DNA from: Trichomonas tenax
Lineage: Eukaryota > Parabasalia > Trichomonadida > Trichomonadidae
DNA length: 46,834 nt
Direction: 5' to 3'
Assembly (NCBI GenBank): GCA_023091735.1
Contig: JALKBU010000345.1
Coordinates: 1 to 46,834 of the forward strand
In this document: piece after piece, positions 26,303 to 35,169 of the stretch
Numbering within the stretch: the stretch's first letter is position 1
How the letters are laid out: every line of letters starts with the position of its first letter
Made by a program: the position numbers and the translations under genes
The notes under the pieces: model-generated
The model's input: the letters and a program-made list of their open reading frames with translations, nothing else
What the model was told of the DNA's origin: nothing
Databases searched by the model: none

Positions 26303-29300
26303 ATGTCTGCTTGGGAACGAGAATCCGGTTTCGCCATTGCGAAATTCCCATTTCTTGCGAATGGGCAGAAGCAGATTCCAATGCTCACCGGTGATCAGTT
26401 CGAAATTTATCATTCATCGAAGGATTGGTTCCATGGAAAGAATTTATTTTCCGGTTTAGAGGGCATTTTCCCGAAATCACACGTTACCTTTTATCCTGGA
26501 GAAAACCAGCACCATAATATCCTGCTATCTAAGCCAGAAGACTTACTTTTACGTGAGGCCTCGTTAACAACAACGAAAATCATCAACGAAATCCAAGAAA
26601 AGCAAAATTCTACTTCAGATGAGGAACGTGTTAAGCAATTCAACCTGATTTTCCAAATGATTTCGAATATTGATTACTTGAAGCAAAACCAAGATAAACC
26701 AGAAACATTCTTAGAACACCACAGGGAAGTCGCTCGCTGCATCGATTCTATCTATCAAATCCTCAAAATTCCGTCTAACGTTAGATCATATAACTCATCT
26801 CCGACTACAATGACAACCTGGGGTCGTGAAATGTTCGTGCAGGGTCAGGAGGTTTCTGTGAGGTACTCCCTGCCTTCATATACCTTGATTAGACTGAGTA
26901 TTGAAATTAAGAACATGAAGAAACCAACGAGTTTCAGGTTTGGTATATATCAGCAAAGAGTTAGTCCGTTCACATCATCTCCAATTTCGTTCAAATTCGA
27001 TCCTATCGATTTCCAGAAGTCTAATCCGAAAGTTGAACTGTTAATTGATCAGTTGGATCTTTCTACTTGCAAGGAAGCAATGCATTTGGTTATTTACTCT
27101 TACGACATTATCCCAATGAAGTCGGGAATTGATGACTGCAGAGAATGTAACTCTTGCGCGTTAATTGAGCTTCCAACATGCCGTTCTCGTTTGATTTTCC
27201 AGAGATCACAGAAGGATCCACTCACACGCGATGCCATTTCAAAGATTGCTGATGAATCAAAGATCCAAAATCTTCACTTCGATATGCTCAAAGAATCCGT
27301 GAAAACAAGCGGTGTTCTCAGCTATGAAGTCAAATTCTCTGCCTATCAGGGCACTTACGACACACTTATCGAACAAGTTCCTTCATTAGCTCATTGCACG
27401 AGAATTGATCCATTCTTCCTCCCACAGACAGTTCTCCCATCACAGAAGCGCTCAATTTTATACTTCACAATCAAAGAAATCGAACAGAAGTCCAAATTCA
27501 AACGCTCAAGAATCGTTATTCGTTTACTCGACAGCCGTAACAAGGTATTCGTTCCTTGCATCGAGAACATCGAATCTCACCAATTCGACCAAATTGCTTG
27601 GATTTCATCTTCATTCAAAGGAATTCAGCTCATGAGATCATCAGAAACATTCGGTATTGACTTAAACAAGACAAGCACGCCATTCGAAGACCTCTACTTA
27701 GCAATCGAGCTTCAGCGTGCAGACGGTAGCATTAAACCATCTGGATACACAGTAATCAAGCTCGCTGGTCCAAACGGATGCCTCCCGCAGAACTATTCAA
27801 CGGACACAGCCAATCTTTACCATTTCTCAGTTCGTGATGAAACACCGAAGATTTCCGATTTTAACCTTACGCCAGACAAACCGAGCGGCAAGTCAAAGCC
27901 ACCGCCTTCGATCGGACACATCATCTACACACTTTCCTTCGCGTCAACGAACTTAACAAACGACGAAAACCTTTACAAACTCGTTCATTACAATCCATCT
28001 GAGAACAATTCAAATCTCAATCTCATTCTTGACAAGTGGAACACAATACCAATCTCTGAGTGGTCTAAGTTCGTCAAAGAACTTCTCCTCAATTTCTGCA
28101 TTATTATTTCGACAACAACGAACTTGCAGCAACAGGCATTCAACTGCCTTCGCGATATCTTCACGCTCATCCTTGTCACACCGTCATATGGCGCTCACAT
28201 CAAACTTCTCGATGAATTTGTCGAAGTTGACTTCCCACGCGCGATCAAGGAGCACTCAGAGCTCGGAAACTTCTTCTACATCATCGGCTGCATCAACAAC
28301 GAGTTCACACAGAGTGACACAAACACAATGGAGTACAGAAGCTTGATCAAAGTTTCTCCATACATTTTGAGACTCGTTGCGACGTCCTACAAGGCCTCCT
28401 GCATCGATCTCGGCCTCAACAAGAACAACGCCATCTTCAAGGAGAAAGTCACACCAATCTTCGAGAAACTCAGCAAAATCGTCAAGGAATACAACCCAGA
28501 CGATCCACCGCAGACAAAGTCTCTCGTTTTCGCTAAGCAGCAGCTCATTCTCAGATATTTCGCGCAGATGATCGCCGCCGTCCACTGCTGCTTCGTCGGC
28601 AATGACATTAAGGTCATCACTGGCTACGTAATCAGCTTCATCAACTCTATTAGAAACCACCCAGAAGACAGAAAGCAGGTCCCAATCGACAAGTCAAAGC
28701 TTCGTGTAATTCTCGCTTTGGCAACAACAAACGTCTGGATCAACCAGCCTGAGCGTGAGATCCTTAAGGACTTATTCGCATCTGAGCTGAAGAAGGCCGC
28801 ACAGCTTTCCCACTGTGTTGAGCTTGTTGTCGTCGTTCTCGCTTCCCTCTTCTTCTCAGTTAGAGATGAGTTCATTGTTCACTTCATTCCACTTCTCAGG
28901 CAGGTATTCTTCGAGCAGCAGCAGAAGAAGGATGACGATTCTGCACCAGCAAGAACAGCGCTCACGAGACTCTTGATGACTGTCGCATTCACGCAGCCAA
29001 AGGTCTTCGTTAAGGAACACAACGACTTGATCATCGAAGTCATGAAGTCAAAGGATATCGGACCACAGGAGAGATTGTTCTCGTTCGCTCACTACTTGAG
29101 AGAGAACCAGGTCACTCTCAAGAAAATGATGGCCGATCCAGACTTCAGCTACAAGGTCGAGCTCTTAGCTTCTTACCTCGACTTGAGTATCGAGTCATAC
29201 AACTTCGCATCCAACGACCAGCTCCACGAGATGATCTATCCAAATGTCTCAGACTTCACGGTCGTCAACCTCCTCATCCAGGCAGTCAAGAAGGAGGAGC

Positions 29301-30982
29301 TTCCGAAGTTCGGCGACCTTCTTTTGCCATTGATCAACTGCTATGCGCTCTATTCCAGCAACGACAACGAGCTTACGGACCTCAAGGAGATATACATCGT
29401 CTTGATGCAGGTCGGCCTCACCGTTCCAACAATGCGCGCCATCTACACACTCAGGAAGGAGCAGGGCTTCAACCGCGTCATGAACTTGTTCGATGAGGAC
29501 ATTATTCCGGACTTGTACAAGTTCTCATTCTACATCTCCAACATCACTAAGGAGGAACAGATCGAAGCTAACCAAGACCTCTTGGTTAACTCCTACCTCG
29601 GCCTCATCGACTACTGCAAGAAGAACGGCATCGATGAGTTCATCCCAGAGATCTCCTGCAAGCTTGCTGAGCTCCAGGTCATGTCTAAGTCCAACATGCT
29701 CGAAGCCGCTCTCTGCATTGTCAACTGGTGCAGATTATTCCAGCCGACGGATCTCCCTCCAGATCCAAAGATCATTCCAAACATCCCATTCATTAAAGTC
29801 ATACCACCAAACCTTCAGAACGATATTGAGAAGTACAACATCGATCCAAACGGCCCCGCCAAGAGAATCTGCCGCAGCATGAGAGAGATCATGTTTGCAT
29901 TGTACGTCAAGGCCATCAAGCTCGTTCAAGACGCAATGGTTCCAGATTTCGCTCTCGACATCATCAGAGAGTGCAAGGAACGCGTCGTATTCGATGGAAA
30001 GCTCCGTGTTATGGGTTTCCTCAACGAGCTCCTCACACTTGAGTCAGCTGTCTACAATGCAACAGCTGCTGAGCACATCTTCTTCTACTACTACAGAGTC
30101 GTCTTCCACGGCAATGGCTTCAAGGAGTTCTACAGGAACAAGACAATGATGTACAGAATGAGTGGCTTCAAGAACATCAACCAGTTCATCAAGGACCTCA
30201 AGCTGATGTTCCCAGGCTGCAATGCTCACCAGTCGCAGAATGACTTCGATAAGGAAGTCGAGACACTTGACCCGGAGAAGGGTATGGTCATCCTTGCCAC
30301 AAACTGCGAAATCACAACGCAGCAGGAAGTCGACGATGTCTTACATATCCCAGAATACGGCAATGGACCGAAGTTCATCGGCAACTTCCGCCGCGTCGAG
30401 AAGGTCAACGTATTCAGGACAAGAATCGGTAAACCAAAGAAGGGACCAGCATATGTCAACGAATTCGCCGGTGCCTTCACAGAAGAAACTATTTACTTCA
30501 CAGATGGCTCATTCCCAGGTTTCACAAGATGCCTTCCTGTCATCACAGAAAAGACAAAGACAAGGATCATCAATCCAATCGAAAACGCTATCATCACAAT
30601 GCGCACAAAGTCGCTCGAAGTTATCACAGAGATGAATACTCTCAACTTCTGCGACAACACAAAGTCAGCGACACCAAATGGACAACAGATCTTACTTCTC
30701 ATCTCTGGTATCGTCGATGCTGGTGTTAATGGTGGTACACAGATGTACATCAACGCTTTTCTCACACCAGAGTACGCTGAGAAGCACCCAGAAGAGGCTG
30801 AGCATATTAAGATGCTCAGACAGTGCTTCGCAGAGACTGTTAAGGTATTGAACAAGGCGATGGTTGTTGCTGCCAAACACGTTCCAGTAGGAATGGAGCA
30901 GAAGTTCCAGTCGGCTAAGGACGCTTTCAAGCCATTGAAGGATAACTTCCGTTCAATCGGTATAGAGATTGAAGAAGATTAA
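26303..30982 (+). CDS. DOCK-family Rho GTPase exchange factor, 1559 aa
   Basis: The N terminus (residues about 10-65: AKFPFLANGQKQIPMLTGDQ ... WFHGKNLFSGLEGIFPKSHV) is an SH3 domain, as in DOCK-A/B proteins. About 380-515 is a C2-like DHR1 domain that binds phosphoinositides (RSILYFTIKEIEQKSKFKRS; FEDLYLAIELQRADG). A long helical ARM-like region follows. The C-terminal DHR2 exchange domain spans about 1100-1540, with NEFAGAFTEETIYFTDGSFP, the block IINPIENAIITMRTKSLEVI, and NGGTQMYINAFLTPEYAEKH, all DHR2 hallmarks. DHR2 loads Rac/Cdc42-type GTPases with GTP and so drives actin remodelling at membranes. Length is slightly short of human DOCK1-5 (about 1850). It has no introns. The stop lies in TTAAAT. 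A 58-base piece of this gene (26749-26806) recurs at 32963. Confidence 0.92.
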   Translation: MSAWERESGFAIAKFPFLANGQKQIPMLTGDQFEIYHSSKDWFHGKNLFSGLEGIFPKSHVTFYPGENQHHNILLSKPEDLLLREASLTTTKIINEIQEKQNSTSDEERVKQFNLIFQMISNIDYLKQNQDKPETFLEHHREVARCIDSIYQILKIPSNVRSYNSSPTTMTTWGREMFVQGQEVSVRYSLPSYTLIRLSIEIKNMKKPTSFRFGIYQQRVSPFTSSPISFKFDPIDFQKSNPKVELLIDQLDLSTCKEAMHLVIYSYDIIPMKSGIDDCRECNSCALIELPTCRSRLIFQRSQKDPLTRDAISKIADESKIQNLHFDMLKESVKTSGVLSYEVKFSAYQGTYDTLIEQVPSLAHCTRIDPFFLPQTVLPSQKRSILYFTIKEIEQKSKFKRSRIVIRLLDSRNKVFVPCIENIESHQFDQIAWISSSFKGIQLMRSSETFGIDLNKTSTPFEDLYLAIELQRADGSIKPSGYTVIKLAGPNGCLPQNYSTDTANLYHFSVRDETPKISDFNLTPDKPSGKSKPPPSIGHIIYTLSFASTNLTNDENLYKLVHYNPSENNSNLNLILDKWNTIPISEWSKFVKELLLNFCIIISTTTNLQQQAFNCLRDIFTLILVTPSYGAHIKLLDEFVEVDFPRAIKEHSELGNFFYIIGCINNEFTQSDTNTMEYRSLIKVSPYILRLVATSYKASCIDLGLNKNNAIFKEKVTPIFEKLSKIVKEYNPDDPPQTKSLVFAKQQLILRYFAQMIAAVHCCFVGNDIKVITGYVISFINSIRNHPEDRKQVPIDKSKLRVILALATTNVWINQPEREILKDLFASELKKAAQLSHCVELVVVVLASLFFSVRDEFIVHFIPLLRQVFFEQQQKKDDDSAPARTALTRLLMTVAFTQPKVFVKEHNDLIIEVMKSKDIGPQERLFSFAHYLRENQVTLKKMMADPDFSYKVELLASYLDLSIESYNFASNDQLHEMIYPNVSDFTVVNLLIQAVKKEELPKFGDLLLPLINCYALYSSNDNELTDLKEIYIVLMQVGLTVPTMRAIYTLRKEQGFNRVMNLFDEDIIPDLYKFSFYISNITKEEQIEANQDLLVNSYLGLIDYCKKNGIDEFIPEISCKLAELQVMSKSNMLEAALCIVNWCRLFQPTDLPPDPKIIPNIPFIKVIPPNLQNDIEKYNIDPNGPAKRICRSMREIMFALYVKAIKLVQDAMVPDFALDIIRECKERVVFDGKLRVMGFLNELLTLESAVYNATAAEHIFFYYYRVVFHGNGFKEFYRNKTMMYRMSGFKNINQFIKDLKLMFPGCNAHQSQNDFDKEVETLDPEKGMVILATNCEITTQQEVDDVLHIPEYGNGPKFIGNFRRVEKVNVFRTRIGKPKKGPAYVNEFAGAFTEETIYFTDGSFPGFTRCLPVITEKTKTRIINPIENAIITMRTKSLEVITEMNTLNFCDNTKSATPNGQQILLLISGIVDAGVNGGTQMYINAFLTPEYAEKHPEEAEHIKMLRQCFAETVKVLNKAMVVAAKHVPVGMEQKFQSAKDAFKPLKDNFRSIGIEIEED
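26749..26806 (+). repeat. DOCK segment duplicated at 32963-33020 (source copy)
   Basis: Codes for IYQILKIPSNVRSYNSSPT within the DOCK gene. It matches 32963-33020 at 55 of 58 positions with no gaps. Confidence 0.85.
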
Positions 30983-31117
30983 ATTTATTTATGCGAGTAA
31001 ATTTTAAAAGTTTATTTTTTGTTCAAAGTTAAAAAAAATTTTAACAACTTTTATAGACTTTCGCCTTGCTGTTTAGAATATTCAAACAGATGAAGTCAAA
31101 GTTGATACAATAAATGA

Positions 31118-31180
31118 CATGTAAATTTAGTTGTCATGTAATTTTTTGAAATGACATTTAAAGAGTTAATATGACATGTA
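31118..31180 (+). repeat. Cluster of TGACATGTAAAT motifs before the 31209 gene
   Basis: AATGACATGTAAATTT, TTGTCATGTAATTT, ATGACATTTAAAG and ATGACATGTAAATCG occur within 65 bases, in the complement orientation of TTTACATGTCA, ending about 15 bases before a TCACTTTTCA box. Confidence 0.7.
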
Positions 31181-31190
31181 AATCGAGGAG

Positions 31191-31200
31191 TCACTTTTCA
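31191..31200 (+). promoter_or_regulatory. Initiator-like box TCACTTTTCA
   Basis: GAGTCACTTTTCAAAATCAAA leads into ATG 31209, the same arrangement as at 22591 and 6581. Confidence 0.6.
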
Positions 31201-31208
31201 AAATCAAA

Positions 31209-32096
31209 ATGTCCTTTTACGAAGTTGGAAATATCGAAATCCCGGTCAAAATTGAGCTCAAATATGCAAAAGATGGAACTATTTCTGTCGATCCACGAAA
31301 GATGGTCGCAGAATCCGAACTTTTTAAAATTAATTTTATCAAGATGAAAGGAAATATGATAGATTTATCAGCACAGATCGTCGCAAAAACTTACGTAAAG
31401 GACCTTTTAAGCTTAATTCATGATGAAAAACCAAAATTAAATCTTCAAATTGTTGCAGAATTGTTAATTTCAGTTGCTGAGTGGGAGTGCATTAAATTAG
31501 AGGAGAAGCTGTATCGTATTTTATCGAAGATAGCGAAAGAAAATGAATTATATGAAATTTTTGTTGCAAGTATCAAAAAATATTGGAAACCATCACAAAA
31601 TAATCGCAAACTGTTTCGTAACTACAACAGATTTTTCGCTGAAAACTTTTCTTCTTTCTCTCAAACAAATTATATTTTGCAAATTGAATCAGATCAAATA
31701 ATTGACATCATAAATCATCCATATTTCGCTCGCCCATGCTGTGAAGTTTATGATAAAGTTTTACTAATTTTAATAATGTCAAATCAAAAATACAGATATT
31801 TGATTGGTCAAATAAATCCAAATAAATCAAGTCTGCAGGTTCTCAAACGCATTGTAGCTATTGTTAAAGCAGATAACACACTCGATTTGTATCAACATTT
31901 TTATCGAGTTTATAAAGCAAGAAAGGATCAACTAAACAAACCAAAAACAAATATACAGATTATATTAAATAGAATACAAGAAGTAAATAAAAAGAGAAAC
32001 GTTCAAAATCAAAATGATGCAAAATCTCAACAAGAGGACCTCAACAAATTGATAGCAGAGCGCAATTCCATACAGGCTCAATTAGAAAAATTATAA
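31209..32096 (+). CDS. Helical protein with coiled-coil tail, possibly BTB/BACK-like, 295 aa
   Basis: The first 60 residues alternate beta-like stretches (YEVGNIEIPVKIELKYAKDG), then a helical body includes LNLQIVAELLISVAEWECIK and KLEEKLYRIL. That order (strands, then paired helices) faintly recalls the BTB-like N-terminal domains of trichomonad ankyrin proteins, but the match is too weak to name. The middle is helical and aromatic-rich (YWKPSQNNRKLFRNYNRFFA). The last 60 residues are a basic coiled coil ending in LNKLIAERNSIQAQLEKL. It is preceded by a canonical promoter box and several dispersed motifs. No membrane span. Confidence 0.65.
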   Translation: MSFYEVGNIEIPVKIELKYAKDGTISVDPRKMVAESELFKINFIKMKGNMIDLSAQIVAKTYVKDLLSLIHDEKPKLNLQIVAELLISVAEWECIKLEEKLYRILSKIAKENELYEIFVASIKKYWKPSQNNRKLFRNYNRFFAENFSSFSQTNYILQIESDQIIDIINHPYFARPCCEVYDKVLLILIMSNQKYRYLIGQINPNKSSLQVLKRIVAIVKADNTLDLYQHFYRVYKARKDQLNKPKTNIQIILNRIQEVNKKRNVQNQNDAKSQQEDLNKLIAERNSIQAQLEKL

Positions 32097-32494
32097 TTTT
32101 TTTTAATGTATTGAAAATATATTTTTATATATAAAGTTAGAATATTACCCAATTTAAATTATTTACCAACGTGTTGCTCATATATGTAATATTGTTGGAT
32201 TTCAAGAAATATTTATTTTTTTTTAAATAATTTGTGTTTTTAATTAAAACACTAAAGAAATTCACTGAATTATGGTTAGCTTGAATGCTCATGAAGATAT
32301 TTTAATTTTGATTAGAATTTTTCGCAATAAGCTGCGAACATGTCATAACATTGTATCTTTCATGAAGCAATGAACGGATGCTTTGATATTTCTATTCGTT
32401 AGGAGAAATATTTCTATTATCAACAATAAATTCATCAATGAACGATCTCTCTTGGTACATAGACGATATAAAAAGATTTATGTTTGAATTCTGA
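32097..32494. other. Intergenic, AT-rich
   Basis: No gene seen. A 20-codon frame (near 32437) ending directly before the next ATG is probably chance. Confidence 0.5.
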
Positions 32495-32992
32495 ATGATT
32501 GAAAGAGTTCACTCTTGGTTATTAGGTAAACAAGTTGGTGGTTTAGGATATTATGATTATAAACGTAGAACAAAGGCAAATCCTGGATTACTTTGGGAAT
32601 TTATGAGAACACAAGTTTTAAAAGAAGATGGTAAAACATTACGTGCTGATAGAATTAACTTACGAGCAATCGTATCACATATGAAGAAAGATGAACTTAA
32701 TTGGGATGGTACGGATTTGGATGATACTATTGTTATGTTAATTGGTCCAGAAAATAAGAATAATGAAGAATTTTACAAATATCTTTCAAATGAAGAAAAT
32801 GCTACAGTAATGTTAGAAACACTTAATGATGGGCGTAATGAGAATTATGGATATTTTATTGATCTTATGTCTAAGGCTAAAGAAATTGCTCAAGTTTCTC
32901 AGAAAATTTACTTTAAGGGAAGGATGAAGGCAGTATTTGAAGATAATATTAATACGCACTATTATCTATCAAATCCTCAAAATTCCGTCTAA
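32495..32992 (+). CDS. AT-rich orphan ORF, possible mobile-element gene fragment, 165 aa
   Basis: The codons are strikingly A/T-ending (GGT, GAT, AAA, TTA), like the Maverick block at 1-5044 and unlike the flanking host genes, suggesting a different origin. The protein (ERVHSWLLGKQVGGLGYYDY, LLWEFMRTQVLKEDGKTLRA, LNWDGTDLDDTIVMLIGPEN) reads as real protein but I recognise no family. The last nine residues come from a duplicated piece of the DOCK gene read in another frame, so the original gene was cut at about 32962 and its C terminus lost. No promoter box is visible before the ATG. I treat it as a truncated element gene, likely silent. Confidence 0.5.
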   Translation: MIERVHSWLLGKQVGGLGYYDYKRRTKANPGLLWEFMRTQVLKEDGKTLRADRINLRAIVSHMKKDELNWDGTDLDDTIVMLIGPENKNNEEFYKYLSNEENATVMLETLNDGRNENYGYFIDLMSKAKEIAQVSQKIYFKGRMKAVFEDNINTHYYLSNPQNSV

Positions 32993-33020
32993 CGATGGAT
33001 CATATAACGCATCTCCGACT
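32963..33020 (+). repeat. Copied 58-bp fragment of the DOCK gene
   Basis: Ungapped match to 26749-26806 with three mismatches, which all change amino acids in the DOCK frame (V to D, R to G, S to A). It sits exactly at the truncated end of the 32495 ORF. Confidence 0.85.
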
Positions 33021-33108
33021 GTATTTATAGAGATAATACGCACTTTTCTTCTCCAGAGCCCATTTTTTGGAAAAATTTTTAGAGAAATTTTGATGAAAAT
33101 AGATTTTA

Positions 33109-34719
33109 ATGATGATATATAATACAAATATGATGAAATTTTGTGATGGTCATTCCAAAATTTTAATGTTTTGTTTTTTGATTTTCAGCCTCACGATCGA
33201 TCCTCCGCTCGGTGCCGTTCCCAGCGATTGGCCGAAATACGAGAAGGCAATCAACCAAGAGAAGCAAACATTCACTTGTTTTTCAGGAAAGAAAGTTATT
33301 AAACTTTCCAAGGTAAATGACGGTTATCCGGACTGCGAAGACGGTTCAGACGAACCAGGAACATCGACATTCATCAATGGATCGTTTTATTGTCAAAACA
33401 AAGGATATCTTCCGCAGACAATTCAAAAATGGTCGGTAAGCGACGGAATTTGCGATTGCTGCGATGGATCCGACGAAATCTTCAATCCACACGTTAAATG
33501 CCCGAACACCTGCGCTCAGCTCGAAAGCCAAAGACAGCAAATATATTCTAAATTAAATTCGATTTACACAGAGGGCCACAGCATCTATCTCAAGCGTGTA
33601 AAATTAGGACAGGAGAAATTGCAAGGCGCTAAAAAGAAGAAATTTGAATTACAATCAATTATCAAAAAATACGAAGAAGACAAAAGACGCGTAGAATCAA
33701 CGAAGGCACTTCCGGTACAGACGCCAGTGCCAATCTCAGCGACAGTTACACCTTTGCCGCCTCTCAACGCAAATGATAGTCCAATTCCTCCGCCACCACC
33801 TCCGCCACCACCTCCGCCACCGGTTGAGGACCCTCTGGAGCACAGAATCAAAGAGCTCGAGGAAAAAATCAACGAGTTGAGAGTCCGTGAGGGAGAAGGA
33901 TATCCAGGCGCCGCCGAAGAACTTAAAGCAGCGAAAGATGAACTCGATCACCTCATTGAGCAGCAATCAGACGCCCTCTTGCACGAGAAGGATCTGGGCG
34001 ATGGTGAGGTGCCGGAAGCCGACAATAAAGCGCCAATTGAAGAGTATTCCGAGGAGGGCGAAATTTATGCTGAAAAAGAACCAGAGCAAGTGACTCCAGA
34101 GCCAATTGCTGACAACGCAATCAAAGACACACCTGCTGAGACACCGGTGAGTGAGGCAAAGCCAGAGACAGTTGAGCCACTCTGGAAGACAATTATTCGC
34201 GCAGTTTGGCATTACACATTCCACGTTCCAGATGTTAGAAGCTCACTCGAAGAAGGAATCCGTCAGAAGACACTCGATGACCTTGATAACAAGATTCGCA
34301 AGGCTCGTGACGAACTTAGACAGGAGGAAAAGGTTGCAGACATCGATGAAAAGACAGATCAAGCATTTGTTCCGATTTATGGTGAGTCATTCAAGACGCC
34401 AAACGGTGATTATGAGCTCAAGGTCATGAAGGACATTGACAAGTCTTACACATCTCATGGACACTATCGTACTACTGAAGGAAAGGTCCAGAAGTTCAAT
34501 GATGGCCAGCATTGCTGGATTACGCAAGCAGGCAGGAAGACAGACTTAGAGCTTGTCTGCTGGAACAAGGATAAGTTCGTATCAATCATTGAAAGTGATC
34601 AGTGCTACCATAAAGCTGTTTTCGCAACACCAAGTGCATGTGGAGAAAACGAGGACCTCTCCAAGTTTACTGTGGATCAGTTACTTAAGATTGCTGAGAA
34701 AGTTGGTGAAAAGATCTAA
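33109..34719 (+). CDS. Glucosidase II beta subunit (PRKCSH-like), 536 aa
   Basis: Residues about 18-40 are a hydrophobic signal sequence (KILMFCFLIFSL), with cleavage plausible near PLGA. Two cysteine-rich LDLa/EF-like units follow: VNDGYPDCEDGSDEPGTS (about 65-85) and VSDGICDCCDGSDE (about 108-123), the signature of the subunit's N terminus. A helical region, a run of twelve prolines (about 227-240) and an acidic coiled coil come next. The MRH lectin domain is at about 425-520 (FNDGQHCWITQAGR, ESDQCYHKAVFATPSACG). In the ER this subunit holds the catalytic alpha subunit and recognises mannose to guide glucose trimming. The C terminus EKVGEKI lacks an HDEL-type signal. Several ATGs (33109, 33112, 33130, 33133) could be the start. 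The stop lies in CTAAAC. Confidence 0.9.
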   Translation: MMIYNTNMMKFCDGHSKILMFCFLIFSLTIDPPLGAVPSDWPKYEKAINQEKQTFTCFSGKKVIKLSKVNDGYPDCEDGSDEPGTSTFINGSFYCQNKGYLPQTIQKWSVSDGICDCCDGSDEIFNPHVKCPNTCAQLESQRQQIYSKLNSIYTEGHSIYLKRVKLGQEKLQGAKKKKFELQSIIKKYEEDKRRVESTKALPVQTPVPISATVTPLPPLNANDSPIPPPPPPPPPPPPVEDPLEHRIKELEEKINELRVREGEGYPGAAEELKAAKDELDHLIEQQSDALLHEKDLGDGEVPEADNKAPIEEYSEEGEIYAEKEPEQVTPEPIADNAIKDTPAETPVSEAKPETVEPLWKTIIRAVWHYTFHVPDVRSSLEEGIRQKTLDDLDNKIRKARDELRQEEKVADIDEKTDQAFVPIYGESFKTPNGDYELKVMKDIDKSYTSHGHYRTTEGKVQKFNDGQHCWITQAGRKTDLELVCWNKDKFVSIIESDQCYHKAVFATPSACGENEDLSKFTVDQLLKIAEKVGEKI

Positions 34720-34732
34720 ACATTATAAACTT

Positions 34733-34758
34733 TGCATTCAGGTGTGACCTGATATGCA
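34733..34758 (+). other. Inverted repeat just after the glucosidase II beta stop
   Basis: TGCAT-T-CAGGT-GTG-ACCTG-AT-ATGCA: two paired segments of five bases around a GTG loop, 14 bases downstream of the stop. It could mark the 3' end of the mRNA. Confidence 0.4.
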
Positions 34759-34809
34759 TCCAAATATTTTTATTTCATTTTTATCTCACATTATAACTGT
34801 ATATATTGA

Positions 34810-34935
34810 ACATTGATTTCAAGTGGTGCCAACATTGAAGCAACAGATGATTATGGACGTACTCTACTCCATTTATGTGCTATGTATAACAGTAATGATG
34901 CTTCAAGAACATTGATTTCAAGTGGTGCAAAATGA
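34810..34935 (+). pseudogene. Ankyrin-repeat gene fragment
   Basis: Forty-one codons read TLISSGANIEATDDYGRTLL, then HLCAMYNSNDASRTLISSGA, and stop: one full ankyrin repeat plus the start of the next. The phrase ATTGATTTCAAGTGGTGC occurs at both ends, as expected of tandem repeats. Trichomonads have hundreds of such genes. There is no start, promoter or further repeat on either side, so this is a relic. Confidence 0.8.
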
Positions 34936-35169
34936 ATTCTTCATGACTACAATTTTAATATTCTCTTTATTATTTTTTTTTGACGCTCTATATGTGTCAT
35001 TTCCATTTAAATCAGACATTCGGAGAAAATATTTTTATTTCGATGATTCCATGATCCATCAATTGCAATGCATCATGCAACATCGTTTTGACTCGGAAGT
35101 GAATGTTATCCTTCATTTAAGCATCTTGAAGCTTAAATGTTGCAGATTTCAAATCGTATAATTTCTCAA

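Noticed and set aside
28256..30930. Long minus-strand ORFs inside the DOCK gene
   Set aside because: They are antisense shadows of a strongly coding frame with C-ending codons; their compositions (Ser/Arg- or Glu/Asp-rich) follow from the sense codons.
34933..35161. Plus-strand ORF near 34922-35161
   Set aside because: Its ATG overlaps the ankyrin relic and the rest is hydrophobic AT-rich noise.
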